Source of the DNA: Siphonobacter sp. BAB-5405
GTDB lineage: Bacteria; Bacteroidota; Bacteroidia; Cytophagales; Spirosomataceae
Direction of reading: 5' to 3'
NCBI RefSeq assembly: GCF_002872335.1
Contig: NZ_NJAG01000007.1
Location: 186,001 to 250,000 of the forward strand
DNA length: 64,000 nucleotides
Shown here: positions 8,102 through 16,742 of the stretch, in pieces
Layout: each line of letters starts with the position of its first letter
Position numbering within the stretch: the first letter of the stretch is position 1
Notes under the pieces: model-generated
Seen by the model: only the letters and a program-made list of their open reading frames with translations
Database searches by the model: none
What the model was told of the DNA's origin: nothing
Program-made: the position numbers and the translations under genes

Positions 8102-10884
8102 TATTGAATGAGGGAAATTTCAGGTTCAGAAAGGACACTTTTAAAAAGGATGAGCCTATCAAAATCGAATCCTACGTTGTTGTTGGTTGCGATTCCGCCG
8201 ATAAACAAGGGCTTTACGGGTACCAAGCTGCTTGGCGGCATGTTATAGGCCGTAGTAAGCGGCCCCCGATCCGTTCTCGCGGTCATGTTGGGAGTAACTC
8301 CTGAAGAAGTCGTTACAACCAGCCGGTCGAACGTATTAAGGGTATTCGAGCGAAGCCCTGTCACAAATGTTCCCCCTACGGCTCTAAAGATGTTAGTCCA
8401 CACAGAGGCCGTAGCTGAATCTTTTGAGATGCAAAAGCCCGGCTCTCCAGAGCTGGCCGATGTCCCTAGCAATACCATGCGGTTACTCGTATAGCCAGTG
8501 ATATTGGCAAACTGAAAATCTAGCGACATGCCTACCCCATCATGCAGGAACGTCCAGTCAGCGGCTGATCCTGCACTCATGCGGCTTTCTATAGCGATGA
8601 AGCGAATGAAAGACCCGTTATTTTTCGCGTTTCCTGTCAGGAATAGTTGGGGCTGTTGTGCGGTCGTAGCGTTCGTAAAATGCTGAGTCCCCACCTGGTT
8701 ATATATCGTCTTGACAAATAGCGTAGTGCCTGCCGCCCAATCGGTTAATCGCCCACCGGCTGACACGGCGGAAAATCCTGAAACGCCGTCCTGAGAATCG
8801 AAAAATACGTCGGTTTCGGCATTGTCTGAAGCCCGGCGAACCTGCAAAACGGGACCAGTATAACCCGCTGTCAACCGTCTTAAACCCCATGCGGCAAACG
8901 CGGTAAACTGGTTTAAAGGCAAGGCCAGATCACCCGACAAAAACCATTCATTCTGGCCAGTTTTACGAAGCATAAGCGTATCGCCTACTTGCTGGGTTCG
9001 CATACGCCCGCCCTTGCTTCGAATCGTTACGCCGGTCGCTGGCTGGATTGCTATCGATCCAAGTCCCTGCTGCTGGACTACGATTTCGGCCCCTACCGGA
9101 ATCGCTACGCTCGAATGCAAAGGAATCGTCACTTGGGTAACGGCAATCGAATCCACTGGAATGATCTTGCTGACATCGGTTGTCGCTAAGGTGAGGTTTG
9201 TACTGGTCAGGCTTAACGGTTTGTACAAGGGAGCTGCAAACGCCTTTACAGCCTGCTGTGAGGCTGGCAATTCAGCAGAAGGGGTTACCCCGCCCATTGC
9301 ACTGTCGTTGAGTACCCGGAAAGAGGTTTTAGGTATAGGCTGGCCAGTTGTCTCCGTGTATGGGATCGCACGGTTGGTAAGCGAAAATTGAGGGCCGTAC
9401 TGCTCGATACCGCTTACTCCGTCCCCGGTGTAGCGAGTTGACGGATTAATGAAATCAAACCGAACCCCGAAAAGAGGGTCAGCCGCAGTAATAAACGTGA
9501 AGACTAATCGGAACCACCCCCCTCCTACTGGAATAAGTTGGGTTTTCGTGACGTTAGTAGGGTCACTCCCCTGCGTCGTCACCTGGGTAACAGTCGCTGT
9601 AGTTAGGTTAACTTGGTAACGACGGTAGTTGCTGTAGGCGAAATTTTGCAATAACCATACGGTCATCACCGGCCGTCCTGCATCCCTCAAGAAAATTGAA
9701 AAGGTAATTTCCTGAGCAACCGCGGGCTTCGTATGTCGGTAGGAAAAAACGTGTTCAACGTTTACGACGGTTGACTCGATCAAAAGTTGAGCCACCCCCC
9801 CATCCGGTGCGGCACTCCCCGCCCGTTGACCTAACTCCAACCGTGAGGTAGGGCCGCTCGCACTGTTTGGAAAAAGGTTCTCAATAAAATCGAATGCAGT
9901 AAGGCTTGCAAATTGCCCCTGATAGGCAACAGTATCAGCCAGGGCCGTTTGTGCAGTCGTAGCTGAACCAGCGGCCGCAGTTTGAGAGGCCTGAGCTGCT
10001 GCCAGAGCTGACTCTGCTCCAGCTCTGGCGGTTTCTGCACTGGCCTGAGCATTTTGAGCAGCTACGTTAGCCTGATCAGCCGCACCAGCTGAACCCGCTG
10101 CGGCCGTAGCCGAATTAGCCGCGTCGGTTGCGGATCCTGCAGCTGCATTTTTTGAAGTTTGGGCTGACGTTTTCGCATTTACGGCATCCGTGCGGGCTGC
10201 TTGTGCGTCGGTCTGAGCCTGCTGAGCCGCTTGCTGAGCCTGGTTGGCTGACGTAGCTGAATCAGCCGCAGCAGCCGCTGATCCTGCGGCCGACGAAGCG
10301 GATCCAGCGGCCGATCCCTGAGAAGCTTGAGCAGCTTGGGCCGCGATCAAAGTTTCACCACGTGCGGCCATCGACACTTCGGCCGATGAAGCCGAAGCAG
10401 CCGCTGAGTATTGAGCAGCCTCTTTTGCCTGAACTGCCCCTGTAGCTGATCCCGCAGCGGCCCGGGCCGAATTGTCTGCGGCCGACGCGGATCCAGCGGC
10501 CAACGCCTGGGAAGTCTGAGCAGCCTCCATGGCTACTTTGGCCGATGATGCGGATCCTGCTGCCGACGTGGCTTCTGTGATAGCTTTCGCAAGCATCTGC
10601 TCCATTTCGCCGAATGGCTCATTAGGCGGACCTTCTAGATCCACAAAGGTATATTCCGTCTGGCCCTGAGCACGAACACCCAAGCGGGTACCTTCCCATT
10701 TGAATTCGATATTGTCTCCTTGAACCCCTTTCAGGTTTACAAAGTGATACTCAGGTTCCCCTTGTTGACGAACGCCCAAGTGGGTGCCGTGCCAGACGTA
10801 TTCAATCGACTTGCCAGGTATAACGTCCGGTACCGGATCACCTATGAAAAGTTTTACGACGGCGGTAGGATTAATTTGATTCAT
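8101..10884 (-). CDS. Tail fibre protein with Ala/Ser repeat shaft, 927 aa
   Basis: Residues 1-85 contain two copies of a short motif (xxHLGVRxQGEPEYxFV and TRLGVRAQGQTEYTFV), likely the base that joins the virion. Residues about 90-325 are an Ala/Ser/Gln-rich heptad-like run (AAGSAxxA repeats), the composition of a trimeric coiled-coil shaft. Residues 330-927 are beta-rich, with two Tyr/Thr/Asn-rich domains like receptor-binding heads. It is preceded by the baseplate-type gene and coupled to it through ATGA. Host recognition is the obvious role. The repeat architecture is seen directly; domain families of the head are not identified. Confidence 0.8.
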   Translation of the reverse strand: MNQINPTAVVKLFIGDPVPDVIPGKSIEYVWHGTHLGVRQQGEPEYHFVNLKGVQGDNIEFKWEGTRLGVRAQGQTEYTFVDLEGPPNEPFGEMEQMLAKAITEATSAAGSASSAKVAMEAAQTSQALAAGSASAADNSARAAAGSATGAVQAKEAAQYSAAASASSAEVSMAARGETLIAAQAAQASQGSAAGSASSAAGSAAAAADSATSANQAQQAAQQAQTDAQAARTDAVNAKTSAQTSKNAAAGSATDAANSATAAAGSAGAADQANVAAQNAQASAETARAGAESALAAAQASQTAAAGSATTAQTALADTVAYQGQFASLTAFDFIENLFPNSASGPTSRLELGQRAGSAAPDGGVAQLLIESTVVNVEHVFSYRHTKPAVAQEITFSIFLRDAGRPVMTVWLLQNFAYSNYRRYQVNLTTATVTQVTTQGSDPTNVTKTQLIPVGGGWFRLVFTFITAADPLFGVRFDFINPSTRYTGDGVSGIEQYGPQFSLTNRAIPYTETTGQPIPKTSFRVLNDSAMGGVTPSAELPASQQAVKAFAAPLYKPLSLTSTNLTLATTDVSKIIPVDSIAVTQVTIPLHSSVAIPVGAEIVVQQQGLGSIAIQPATGVTIRSKGGRMRTQQVGDTLMLRKTGQNEWFLSGDLALPLNQFTAFAAWGLRRLTAGYTGPVLQVRRASDNAETDVFFDSQDGVSGFSAVSAGGRLTDWAAGTTLFVKTIYNQVGTQHFTNATTAQQPQLFLTGNAKNNGSFIRFIAIESRMSAGSAADWTFLHDGVGMSLDFQFANITGYTSNRMVLLGTSASSGEPGFCISKDSATASVWTNIFRAVGGTFVTGLRSNTLNTFDRLVVTTSSGVTPNMTARTDRGPLTTAYNMPPSSLVPVKPLFIGGIATNNNVGFDFDRLILFKSVLSEPEISLIQ

Positions 10885-11224
10885 TGTGGTACAGTAACGG
10901 AGGATTTAACGATGAAAGCTCCCTCCAGAAGAGTTTGAATGTCATCGAACGAGGTGTAGAATTTTATATCATAGCGATACTTGCCAGGCTGAATTTTTCG
11001 CATGCGATCAGCCGTAGCGTGAAGCGTGATAACCTGACCATTTTTTTAATGGATCCATCAGCACTTGTAAAAGCAATGACCGGGTTAGTGGTACCGGCCA
11101 GACGGACCTGGCACTCGAAACGGTAAACTTCCGGAGGCAAGATGAGAGGCAGTTCAAAGGACTGCTCGAATAGATTGCCACGGATCACGGACAGATCATA
11201 GGTGGCGGGTACAAAGCGAGGCAT
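10881..11224 (-). CDS. Baseplate/fibre-adaptor-like protein requiring a -1 frameshift at an A7 run
   Basis: The first frame (MPRFVPATYDLSVIRG...) runs to a stop at 10964 with an unlikely tail after the A7 run (forward T7 at 11041-11047). Shifting -1 at that run continues into KNGQVITLHATADRM...QPGKYRYDIKF..., a convincing continuation, and ends in a TGA that overlaps the fibre ATG (ATGA). The N-terminal pattern (YDLxVIRGNLFEQSFEL, then VRLAG and KYRYDI) resembles small BppU-type baseplate proteins. About 114 residues in full. It may be programmed frameshifting, polymerase slippage, a mutation or a sequence error. Confidence 0.65.
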
Positions 11225-11282
11225 CAGCTGTTCGTTTTTTCTTCGAAAGTGATGCCTCGTAAAGCTTTCCTAAAGGACGGAT

Positions 11283-11489
11283 TTAATCATCGTCTTCGTC
11301 GTCATCGTCCCGATAACGCTTGCGGTCCAGATCAACGCGGAGCCGGATTTCTAACTCCAGCAGCCGGTCGTGTAGCTGATCCGTTCGTTTGATGTAGTTG
11401 TTTAATCGTTTGAGGTACTCATTGAGGAAGTAGCCAACGATCACAATTAGGGGTGCCTGATTAACCAGGTTACCAATCATTTCTTGCAT
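11283..11489 (-). CDS. Small membrane protein with acidic tail, holin-like
   Basis: 68 residues: one membrane segment at about 12-26 (APLIVIVGYFLNEYL), a coiled-coil helix, then a run of Asp/Glu at the C-terminus. Single-span small proteins with a charged tail next to terminase genes are often class III holins or similar, but this is not decisive. Lies between TerL and the baseplate gene. Confidence 0.6.
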   Translation of the reverse strand: MQEMIGNLVNQAPLIVIVGYFLNEYLKRLNNYIKRTDQLHDRLLELEIRLRVDLDRKRYRDDDDEDDD

Positions 11490-11499
11490 AAGGGTAGTT

Positions 11500-11649
11500 T
11501 TAGGGGTGGAATTGATCTCCCCAGGGATAGTGCCCGGGGTTTGCGGGCCGGTTGCCCATCTGGTGTTTTTTTCGCCTGGCTCGTGCCTGGCGTTTGCGTT
11601 CCCGCAGGATGAAAACCAGCGGGAACAATCGGCGGAGAAATAAGAACAT
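11500..11649 (-). CDS. Short basic membrane-tethered peptide, 49 aa
   Basis: An ORF beginning 12 bases after the TerL stop: a hydrophobic start (MFLFLRRLFPLVFIL) followed by an Arg/Lys-rich stretch. It fills the gap between TerL and the holin-like gene. No homolog recognised; it could be chance, but its phase in the operon and the membrane-plus-basic design are plausible. Confidence 0.35.
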   Translation of the reverse strand: MFLFLRRLFPLVFILRERKRQARARRKKHQMGNRPANPGHYPWGDQFHP

Positions 11650-11661
11650 AAGGACTATTTA

Positions 11662-13209
11662 TTAACCTACCATTCCGATCAGAGGAATTCGGGATCCGGT
11701 ACCGGCGAAACCATTACGCTTGTACCGGCTGCCGTGCTTCTGGGTTAGGTAGTAGTCGACGGTATCGCCAAAGTGCGGAGCTAACTCCTGTGGGCCGGAT
11801 CTATTTTCAGCATCTTTATTTTTGGTAAAGTCTGGATCCATGGGTGTGCGTTGCATCGATGTGACCACGACACGGCCCTTCTTGGGATGAAAGCGTACTT
11901 TGGGCAAATGGGTCTTCGTTTCCTTCAGGATATCGTCAATAAAGAAGTGCTTATCCTTGTGGAGCCAGTTGAAGCTTGTGGCTTTCAAAACCACCTTCCA
12001 GCCTTCTTTTTGGAATACTTCGGCAAAAACTGAAAACTGAGTGGTGGTCGACTGTGCGGATTTCGATTTCGCGTTCCGGTCCCCGTACAGATGCAATTCC
12101 TTGCGGCGGTGGTTTTTGTACTGATCCAATACTTTAAAAGCCAGCTTTTGGACCAGGTTGATCTTATCCTTTACGTCGGGCTTCACAAAGATTGCATCGA
12201 TGCAGTTTTCCTGAAGAGCCAGCGTCTCTTGCCAAACCGTACACGAAGTAAACCCGGCGTTGGCATCCATGGAAACGGCCAGTACCTGGTCGGTACGATA
12301 GTCGTTCTCTGTAATCACCCACAAACCCGTTTCATCGTCAAGTTCATAGTTTTGAGCAGCCAGGTTGAAGTGCTTATCTGTCGACAGACTCGGATAGAAG
12401 GTATTCGGCACTTCGGTGAGCCGCTGATTTAAGTATTCGACTGCGAACTCGAGTTCCGGAGTAGTACGCTGAGCGTTCTCTAAATACCCAGCGGGAAGGA
12501 AGGGATTTTCAAAGGCTGTCGTCTCCTGAAAGTAGTATTTGTTGGGAAATTGTTTGGCCAGCTCTTCGAACTTGTACACCCATTGCCCTTCCTGATGCCA
12601 GGGATTCGAAGAGAAATACATGAACGAGTTATTTAAATGGCTGTCGAACGTTAAGGGTACCCGACCCACCGAAGGCACGAGAATCTTGTTTACCCAATCT
12701 TCTTTGAACCAGGCGGCTTCGTCAATGAAGGCCTGGCTGTTATTGGAGCCACGGTTTGTATTAGGCCGATCATAGCTTTGCAGCTGCAGAGCGTAACCCG
12801 TGATGAACGTGATCAAGTTGTCATACTTTTTAGGGGCATACGCGGGCTTTGGCCAGTGTCCGGGCGGTTTCTTGAACATGACGAAATTACCCCGGCCAGT
12901 CTTTGGATCATAAGGCCTCCAGCCGTATTCAGCCCACACTTTATCCGATTGCTCGAGCAGAATTTCCAAGCAGGTAGCAAACGACACAGCCGCAAAAACG
13001 GACTTCGCCCGGGGCAAAACGCGGGCAGATTCTCCAATGCACCGAAGCAACGTATTTGTTTTACCAGAAGCACGGCCAGCAATGAGAGCTTTATTCTGTT
13101 GACGTGCTCTCAGGAATTGCAATTGTGCCCGACTCACTCGGATTTTCTGAGTGTTGGGCGGCATCGTCCGAGGTTTGCTCGGTTGAATCTGCTTCTGTGA
13201 CTTCTTCAT
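11662..13209 (-). CDS. Terminase large subunit (TerL)
   Basis: Packaging motor and nuclease. Walker A is AGRASGKT at residues 44-51, Walker B is AFIDEA at 160-165, and a SSNP coupling motif follows at 200-203. The nuclease domain shows acidic residues at D315 (SMDANAG), D377 (LYGDRNA) and a C-terminal HFGDTVDYYL. Length 515 fits the family. The frame starts within the small-subunit gene; a second ATG at 13164 is equally possible. It sits directly after TerS. All catalytic positions are present, so the packaging module looks intact. Confidence 0.9.
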   Translation of the reverse strand: MKKSQKQIQPSKPRTMPPNTQKIRVSRAQLQFLRARQQNKALIAGRASGKTNTLLRCIGESARVLPRAKSVFAAVSFATCLEILLEQSDKVWAEYGWRPYDPKTGRGNFVMFKKPPGHWPKPAYAPKKYDNLITFITGYALQLQSYDRPNTNRGSNNSQAFIDEAAWFKEDWVNKILVPSVGRVPLTFDSHLNNSFMYFSSNPWHQEGQWVYKFEELAKQFPNKYYFQETTAFENPFLPAGYLENAQRTTPELEFAVEYLNQRLTEVPNTFYPSLSTDKHFNLAAQNYELDDETGLWVITENDYRTDQVLAVSMDANAGFTSCTVWQETLALQENCIDAIFVKPDVKDKINLVQKLAFKVLDQYKNHRRKELHLYGDRNAKSKSAQSTTTQFSVFAEVFQKEGWKVVLKATSFNWLHKDKHFFIDDILKETKTHLPKVRFHPKKGRVVVTSMQRTPMDPDFTKNKDAENRSGPQELAPHFGDTVDYYLTQKHGSRYKRNGFAGTGSRIPLIGMVG

Positions 13210-13693
13210 AGGTGGTATCTTCGATGGCTTCGTATTGGAAATGCGTGACTACGTCGTAGGCTTTCGGATCATCCGTTTGCTCCGGATCCGGCTCATACAG
13301 GTTATTGAGCTTGTTGATCTGGTTCATGATTCGCTCATAATTGCCCAGATCGGCGGGAAGGTCCATGCCGGACTCAGGATCCGTGCCCGGGCTCAGGCAC
13401 ATCGATGCGGCACGCTGGAGCTTTTCGATTTGAAAGCTTCGTTCGGCTTTCCGGTGGATTTCGATGGTGCTGCCGTAGAGATCAGCGGCCTCATTGACCA
13501 CCCGGTTGGCCATCTGCTTGGAAACTTTATACCGAGTCATCACATACTTGACGACGTCCGATCGGGTGTATCCGTCATCGGCCAGCTTGTCCTGGATGTC
13601 TTCGTACCGGCTCAGATACGTCATCTCTTCTTCAGACAGGATCATGTCTCCTGTGTAGTAGAGTTTGTACTTGTCGAGTTTCTCGTTTTTCAT
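13091..13693 (-). CDS. Terminase small subunit (TerS)-like DNA-binding protein
   Basis: 200 residues with an N-terminal helix-turn-helix-like region (YTRSDVVKYVMTRYKVSKQMANRVVNEA, about residues 37-65), a central helix, and a Ser/Glu/Thr-rich acidic tail that overlaps the TerL start. Size, HTH, acidic tail and position immediately before TerL are typical of TerS, which recognises the packaging site. Its start overlaps the upstream stop as ATGA. Confidence 0.7.
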   Translation of the reverse strand: MKNEKLDKYKLYYTGDMILSEEEMTYLSRYEDIQDKLADDGYTRSDVVKYVMTRYKVSKQMANRVVNEAADLYGSTIEIHRKAERSFQIEKLQRAASMCLSPGTDPESGMDLPADLGNYERIMNQINKLNNLYEPDPEQTDDPKAYDVVTHFQYEAIEDTTYEEVTEADSTEQTSDDAAQHSENPSESGTIAIPESTSTE

Positions 13694-14118
13694 AAGGGGG
13701 GTATTTTTTGAAGGAAAATGTAAGCACCGACAATGGCCACGACCCGCCAGGCCCAGCGTTCGACGTTAGCCCAGGTGAGCTTGCTTCGAGTCTTTTCAAA
13801 GAGCGTATGTAGCTCGACGTAGGCCCGCTCCTGCTTCTGGTTTTTGTCCTGGAGTTTGAGGTTGTCAGCTAGTAACCCGAGCTTTTCCGTACTCCAGCTC
13901 ACTCGCTGGCCGGTCAGCTGCTCGATGCGGAGTTTGGCGATTTCAAACCGCATGAGTGAGTCCAGGATCGCGTTGGCATGGGAAGCGAACTCTTCGACTT
14001 CCCGGAGCGAGTCACTTTTTGCCGGTGATGTAGCGATTGACTGCCCGTATAGATTGTTGCTGGGAAAGGTTGCGAATGCTATCAGACTTAATGCGAGAGC
14101 GTAGAAGTAGGTTTTCAT
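13690..14118 (-). CDS. Secreted/membrane coiled-coil protein, possible spanin component
   Basis: 142 residues: a signal peptide (MKTYFYALALSLIAFA..., about 1-26), a long coiled coil, and a C-terminal membrane segment (VVAIVGAYIFLQ). The start at 14118 is chosen because the signal peptide begins there; the longer frame lacks sense. It overlaps the preceding gene by 107 bases in another frame, the nested layout of Rz/Rz1-like spanins, although no lipobox is visible. A lysis role is inference. Confidence 0.6.
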   Translation of the reverse strand: MKTYFYALALSLIAFATFPSNNLYGQSIATSPAKSDSLREVEEFASHANAILDSLMRFEIAKLRIEQLTGQRVSWSTEKLGLLADNLKLQDKNQKQERAYVELHTLFEKTRSKLTWANVERWAWRVVAIVGAYIFLQKIPPL

Positions 14119-14341
14119 CCTGTTTTTCAGAAATGATGATGTCTTTACTGGCCAGTTTGCCAGCGTAGTGAAGGGAATCCTGATAGGCCTGAGCACGCTC
14201 AGCCTGATCCCGGGCCTCAGTGAGTTGTGCACGGTAGGACCGCTTACAAACCAGGTAAGTGGCTCCGGAGCCAATGCCCCCTCCAATCAGTAGACCCACG
14301 GCGGCCCCAAGTGCGAGAATGCCCTTAAAATCAAATTTCAT
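14012..14341 (-). CDS. Membrane-anchored coiled-coil protein, Rz-like candidate
   Basis: 109 residues: an N-terminal membrane segment (ILALGAAVGLLIGGGIGSGATYLV) followed by a coiled coil rich in Gln, Glu and Lys. That is the design of an inner-membrane spanin. The start overlaps the upstream stop (ATGA), and the 3' third overlaps the next gene in a different frame. Family not proven. Confidence 0.6.
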   Translation of the reverse strand: MKFDFKGILALGAAVGLLIGGGIGSGATYLVCKRSYRAQLTEARDQAERAQAYQDSLHYAGKLASKDIIISEKQDENLLLRSRIKSDSIRNLSQQQSIRAVNRYITGKK

Positions 14342-15402
14342 AGTTCAACGGCGGCGTTTACTTCGGGGGAAGTGATCAGACAGGGGGAGCTGGATCCGTG
14401 AAGGGGCTTGTTGGCCAAAAGGCGGCCCATGTTGAGCAGTCTCGTTTTAGAGTACACACAATCATTTTGAAAGGCCTGAACGATGTTTACCCCACGCAGT
14501 AGGAGCGGCCCACTGCAGTCATGGGAAACGGCCGAAGTAGTATTATCCGAGGCAGCATTGGAGACCAGGCCTTTGCACTTGATTCGAGTATCTTCCAGAA
14601 TTAGCGTAATGGCTCCGGCCGTACGGATGGCTCCCCGCACCAGGTCGGTAGTCAAGTTACAGCGAATGAGTTTTTGAATAACGCCAGAAGACGGAGCACC
14701 AGCCCCCCAATAAGCATGGCTGGGGGATTCCATCGTACACTCAATAAAGGTTGCGTTTGAGCCGATGTAGCTAATGGCAGGGCCACTGATCCGGGCACCT
14801 CGAACCGTTAATTCGCCTGCGGTATCACCTGTCCAGAACGTGGTACCCCCTACTCTATACGAAATGATCTCTTCAGCATCGATGGTAAGTTTGGTGGATC
14901 CAGACCATATCTCAACCGTCTGATCATTGGCCTCGATACGTCTTGCCTGAATGTAAACGGTAGAGTTGGCCATGCCCATCGTGATGGCGTAGTCTCCAGT
15001 GGTTTTGATCGTATCGAAATTATAAAAGGCAGCCCGGCAATTGGAAGTACTCAATTCACCTTGAATGGCGGCACTCCCCGTAAAAATTACAGAAAAGCCG
15101 TTTCCATTGACGTTAACCCCATTTTTAGGGTAAAGCCGCTCGGTAAGGTTATCCTGAAGGATGATCATGTCACCGGCTACGGCTTTTAAGTAAGCCAGGT
15201 AATATGACGAGTACGGCGTTGGTACCCCTTCGTGCAACAGGATCACTTTCGTGTCCGGACGAAGGTACCGGCGAAGTACGGTTTTGATAGTTTCCCGGAG
15301 GTGTTGGGGCTTAATATCCTGATTATTGCCATCAGGTAGCTGCCGGTCAATTTCAGCCTCCAGATCAATCAGGGGATTAAGGTGTTTAGGGGAATCGGCC
15401 AT
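14338..15402 (-). CDS. Phage beta-helix / pectate-lyase-like surface protein, 354 aa
   Basis: After a helical N-terminus (to about residue 60) the protein is made of repeated short strands with regularly spaced Asn, Thr and Gly (GVNVNGNGFSVIFTGSA, then many IxxxxxTIxA rungs), which is the look of a right-handed parallel beta-helix. Such proteins are tail-spike or capsid-decoration factors that bind or cut glycans. No catalytic residues can be assigned. It follows the RES cassette after a terminator and leads into the lysis and packaging genes by ATGA coupling. Confidence 0.65.
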   Translation of the reverse strand: MADSPKHLNPLIDLEAEIDRQLPDGNNQDIKPQHLRETIKTVLRRYLRPDTKVILLHEGVPTPYSSYYLAYLKAVAGDMIILQDNLTERLYPKNGVNVNGNGFSVIFTGSAAIQGELSTSNCRAAFYNFDTIKTTGDYAITMGMANSTVYIQARRIEANDQTVEIWSGSTKLTIDAEEIISYRVGGTTFWTGDTAGELTVRGARISGPAISYIGSNATFIECTMESPSHAYWGAGAPSSGVIQKLIRCNLTTDLVRGAIRTAGAITLILEDTRIKCKGLVSNAASDNTTSAVSHDCSGPLLLRGVNIVQAFQNDCVYSKTRLLNMGRLLANKPLHGSSSPCLITSPEVNAAVEL

Positions 15403-15455
15403 AGGGTCTTTTTTAGGCCAATATTCTTACCTTATAAGGCGAGCGGAAAGGACGG

Positions 15456-15500
15456 GAAATAACGAAGGCTCTGAGATAGCCTCAGGGCCTTCGTTATTTC
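15456..15500 (-). terminator. Terminator after the RES gene
   Basis: A perfect 14-bp stem (arms 15456-15469 and 15487-15500) plus five inner pairs, beginning directly at the stop codon of the RES gene. The T stretch on the minus RNA is short (TTATTTCC), so termination strength is moderate. Confidence 0.7.
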
Positions 15501-16427
15501 TTAGCTGTAAACAACTGGAGTATCAGGACAAAAATCCCAAATTTTACCTATATCATCAGCATCCATCCAAGTGACCATGTCATTAATGATGCTATCGATC
15601 TTTGAATATACTCTAAGCCTGAGATTATCACCTGGCAAAACATCTTCTACTTGATAGATTACAGCATCAACTAGTTCCAAATTCCTATCTACATAATTGG
15701 TTTCAAATGCGAGATTCACTCCTGAAAATCTACCAGCCACACTTGGATAAATTATTCCATCAAATTTCCTTCCAGTATTGTCATATGTACTATTAACATA
15801 TAATTCGTAAAGTGCTGTAGTTAGCTTATAGTAATATCTGTTTTCATCATTTACCTCTTTTAGAAACCATTCCGACATATAATTATCTAAAGCATTGGTA
15901 TGCTGTCTCTGACTAGTAAACCTCATTGGGTCATCCCGCAGCATTTTTAATATTCCAGATTTTGATTCATGTTGCCCCAATGATTCTACTATTTTGTTGT
16001 AGCCCAAGGTCACTAAATGTAATTCATCCGTGCTATTTTCTTTAGGAGCAAATATTGATCTTACTACATAGTCACCCTTTTCAGGTCTTATCTCAAAAAC
16101 ACCAATTGCACTATCATCACTACCATAGAAGACGGGTTTTTTCAATGTGTTACATCTCCCTGGTTTACAAAACCTTTCTAATATATTTTTACAAGGGTAT
16201 GAAAAGCGTTTCGGATGACTAAACTCTTTTTGCACTTCTTCTAGCCCTTTTGCTGTGTAAGATTGAGCTCTATAAACTGGCATTGGATCTAATTTGTAAT
16301 TTGTAACCCGAAATTCTGCACTTACTAATAGCTCATTAAGCGGCAAGACGAAATATTCAGCGGGCTGTCTCGTATCTCTCGCTAATTGAAGTATGCGGTC
16401 TAGGTATGCTTTTTCTAGAGTCGTCAT
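15501..16427 (-). CDS. RES-domain protein (candidate NAD+-consuming toxin or defence gene)
   Basis: 308 residues from the ATG at 16427; a longer frame from 16475 would start inside a terminator and is rejected. The R-E-S signature is visible: Arg53 (VYRAQ), Glu112 (GVFEIRP) and Ser229 (IIYPSVAG). The lines KKPVFYGSDDSAIGVFE and GDYVVRSIF match the RES core. RES toxins, known from Xre-RES systems, degrade NAD+. Here no Xre antitoxin is adjacent, a Cys-rich patch (C79, C87, C92) precedes the core, and about 110 residues separate Glu and Ser. The gene is much richer in A/T than its neighbours and has a terminator on each side, so it looks like an independently expressed cargo gene. Confidence 0.75.
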   Translation of the reverse strand: MTTLEKAYLDRILQLARDTRQPAEYFVLPLNELLVSAEFRVTNYKLDPMPVYRAQSYTAKGLEEVQKEFSHPKRFSYPCKNILERFCKPGRCNTLKKPVFYGSDDSAIGVFEIRPEKGDYVVRSIFAPKENSTDELHLVTLGYNKIVESLGQHESKSGILKMLRDDPMRFTSQRQHTNALDNYMSEWFLKEVNDENRYYYKLTTALYELYVNSTYDNTGRKFDGIIYPSVAGRFSGVNLAFETNYVDRNLELVDAVIYQVEDVLPGDNLRLRVYSKIDSIINDMVTWMDADDIGKIWDFCPDTPVVYS

Positions 16428-16450
16428 GTCTGTGTGGTTAATAATTACAT

Positions 16451-16485
16451 AAAAAATCCCAAAGTATATATACACACTTTGGGAT
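16451..16485 (-). terminator. Terminator between the amidoligase operon and the RES gene
   Basis: On the minus strand a perfect 10-bp stem, ATCCCAAAGT / ACTTTGGGAT with a 10-base AT-rich loop, followed by six T. It lies 27 bases after the stop of the 76-aa gene and ends the amidoligase transcript. Confidence 0.9.
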
Positions 16486-16511
16486 TAAGGTTATCAAACG
16501 AAAATATAAAG

Positions 16512-16742
16512 CTACTCTTTCCGGCTCAGATAGCCCATCGTAACCAGGTCGCTTACAATTTGAGCGTGGTCACGGCTGGTGATAAGCGTGCCGTAAAACT
16601 CGTGTACTCGGATGATAAAATCATCCAGGAACGCCTCCAGCTCCTGATCAGCCGCGAATCGGCTGCCATTGCGAAGGTCTTCTAGTATTTCGGTTGGGGA
16701 ATTACCCTTGAGTAATTCCCCGAATTCGGTTTCGTATACCAT
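16512..16742 (-). CDS. Small acidic protein coupled to the amidoligase, 76 aa
   Basis: The ATG overlaps the amidoligase TAA by one base (TAATG), so the two are translationally coupled. The product is acidic and helical, with no signal or membrane segment, and ends before a strong terminator. It is not a gamma-glutamylcyclotransferase, the partner often seen beside amidoligases. It could be the amidoligase substrate, an inhibitor or an unrelated phage protein; nothing in the sequence decides this. Confidence 0.7.
   Translation of the reverse strand: MVYETEFGELLKGNSPTEILEDLRNGSRFAADQELEAFLDDFIIRVHEFYGTLITSRDHAQIVSDLVTMGYLSRKE

Noticed and set aside
16428-16475. Upstream start for the RES gene (MYIYFGIFYV)
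   Set aside because: Lies within the terminator of the previous operon; the ATG at 16427 is outside it.
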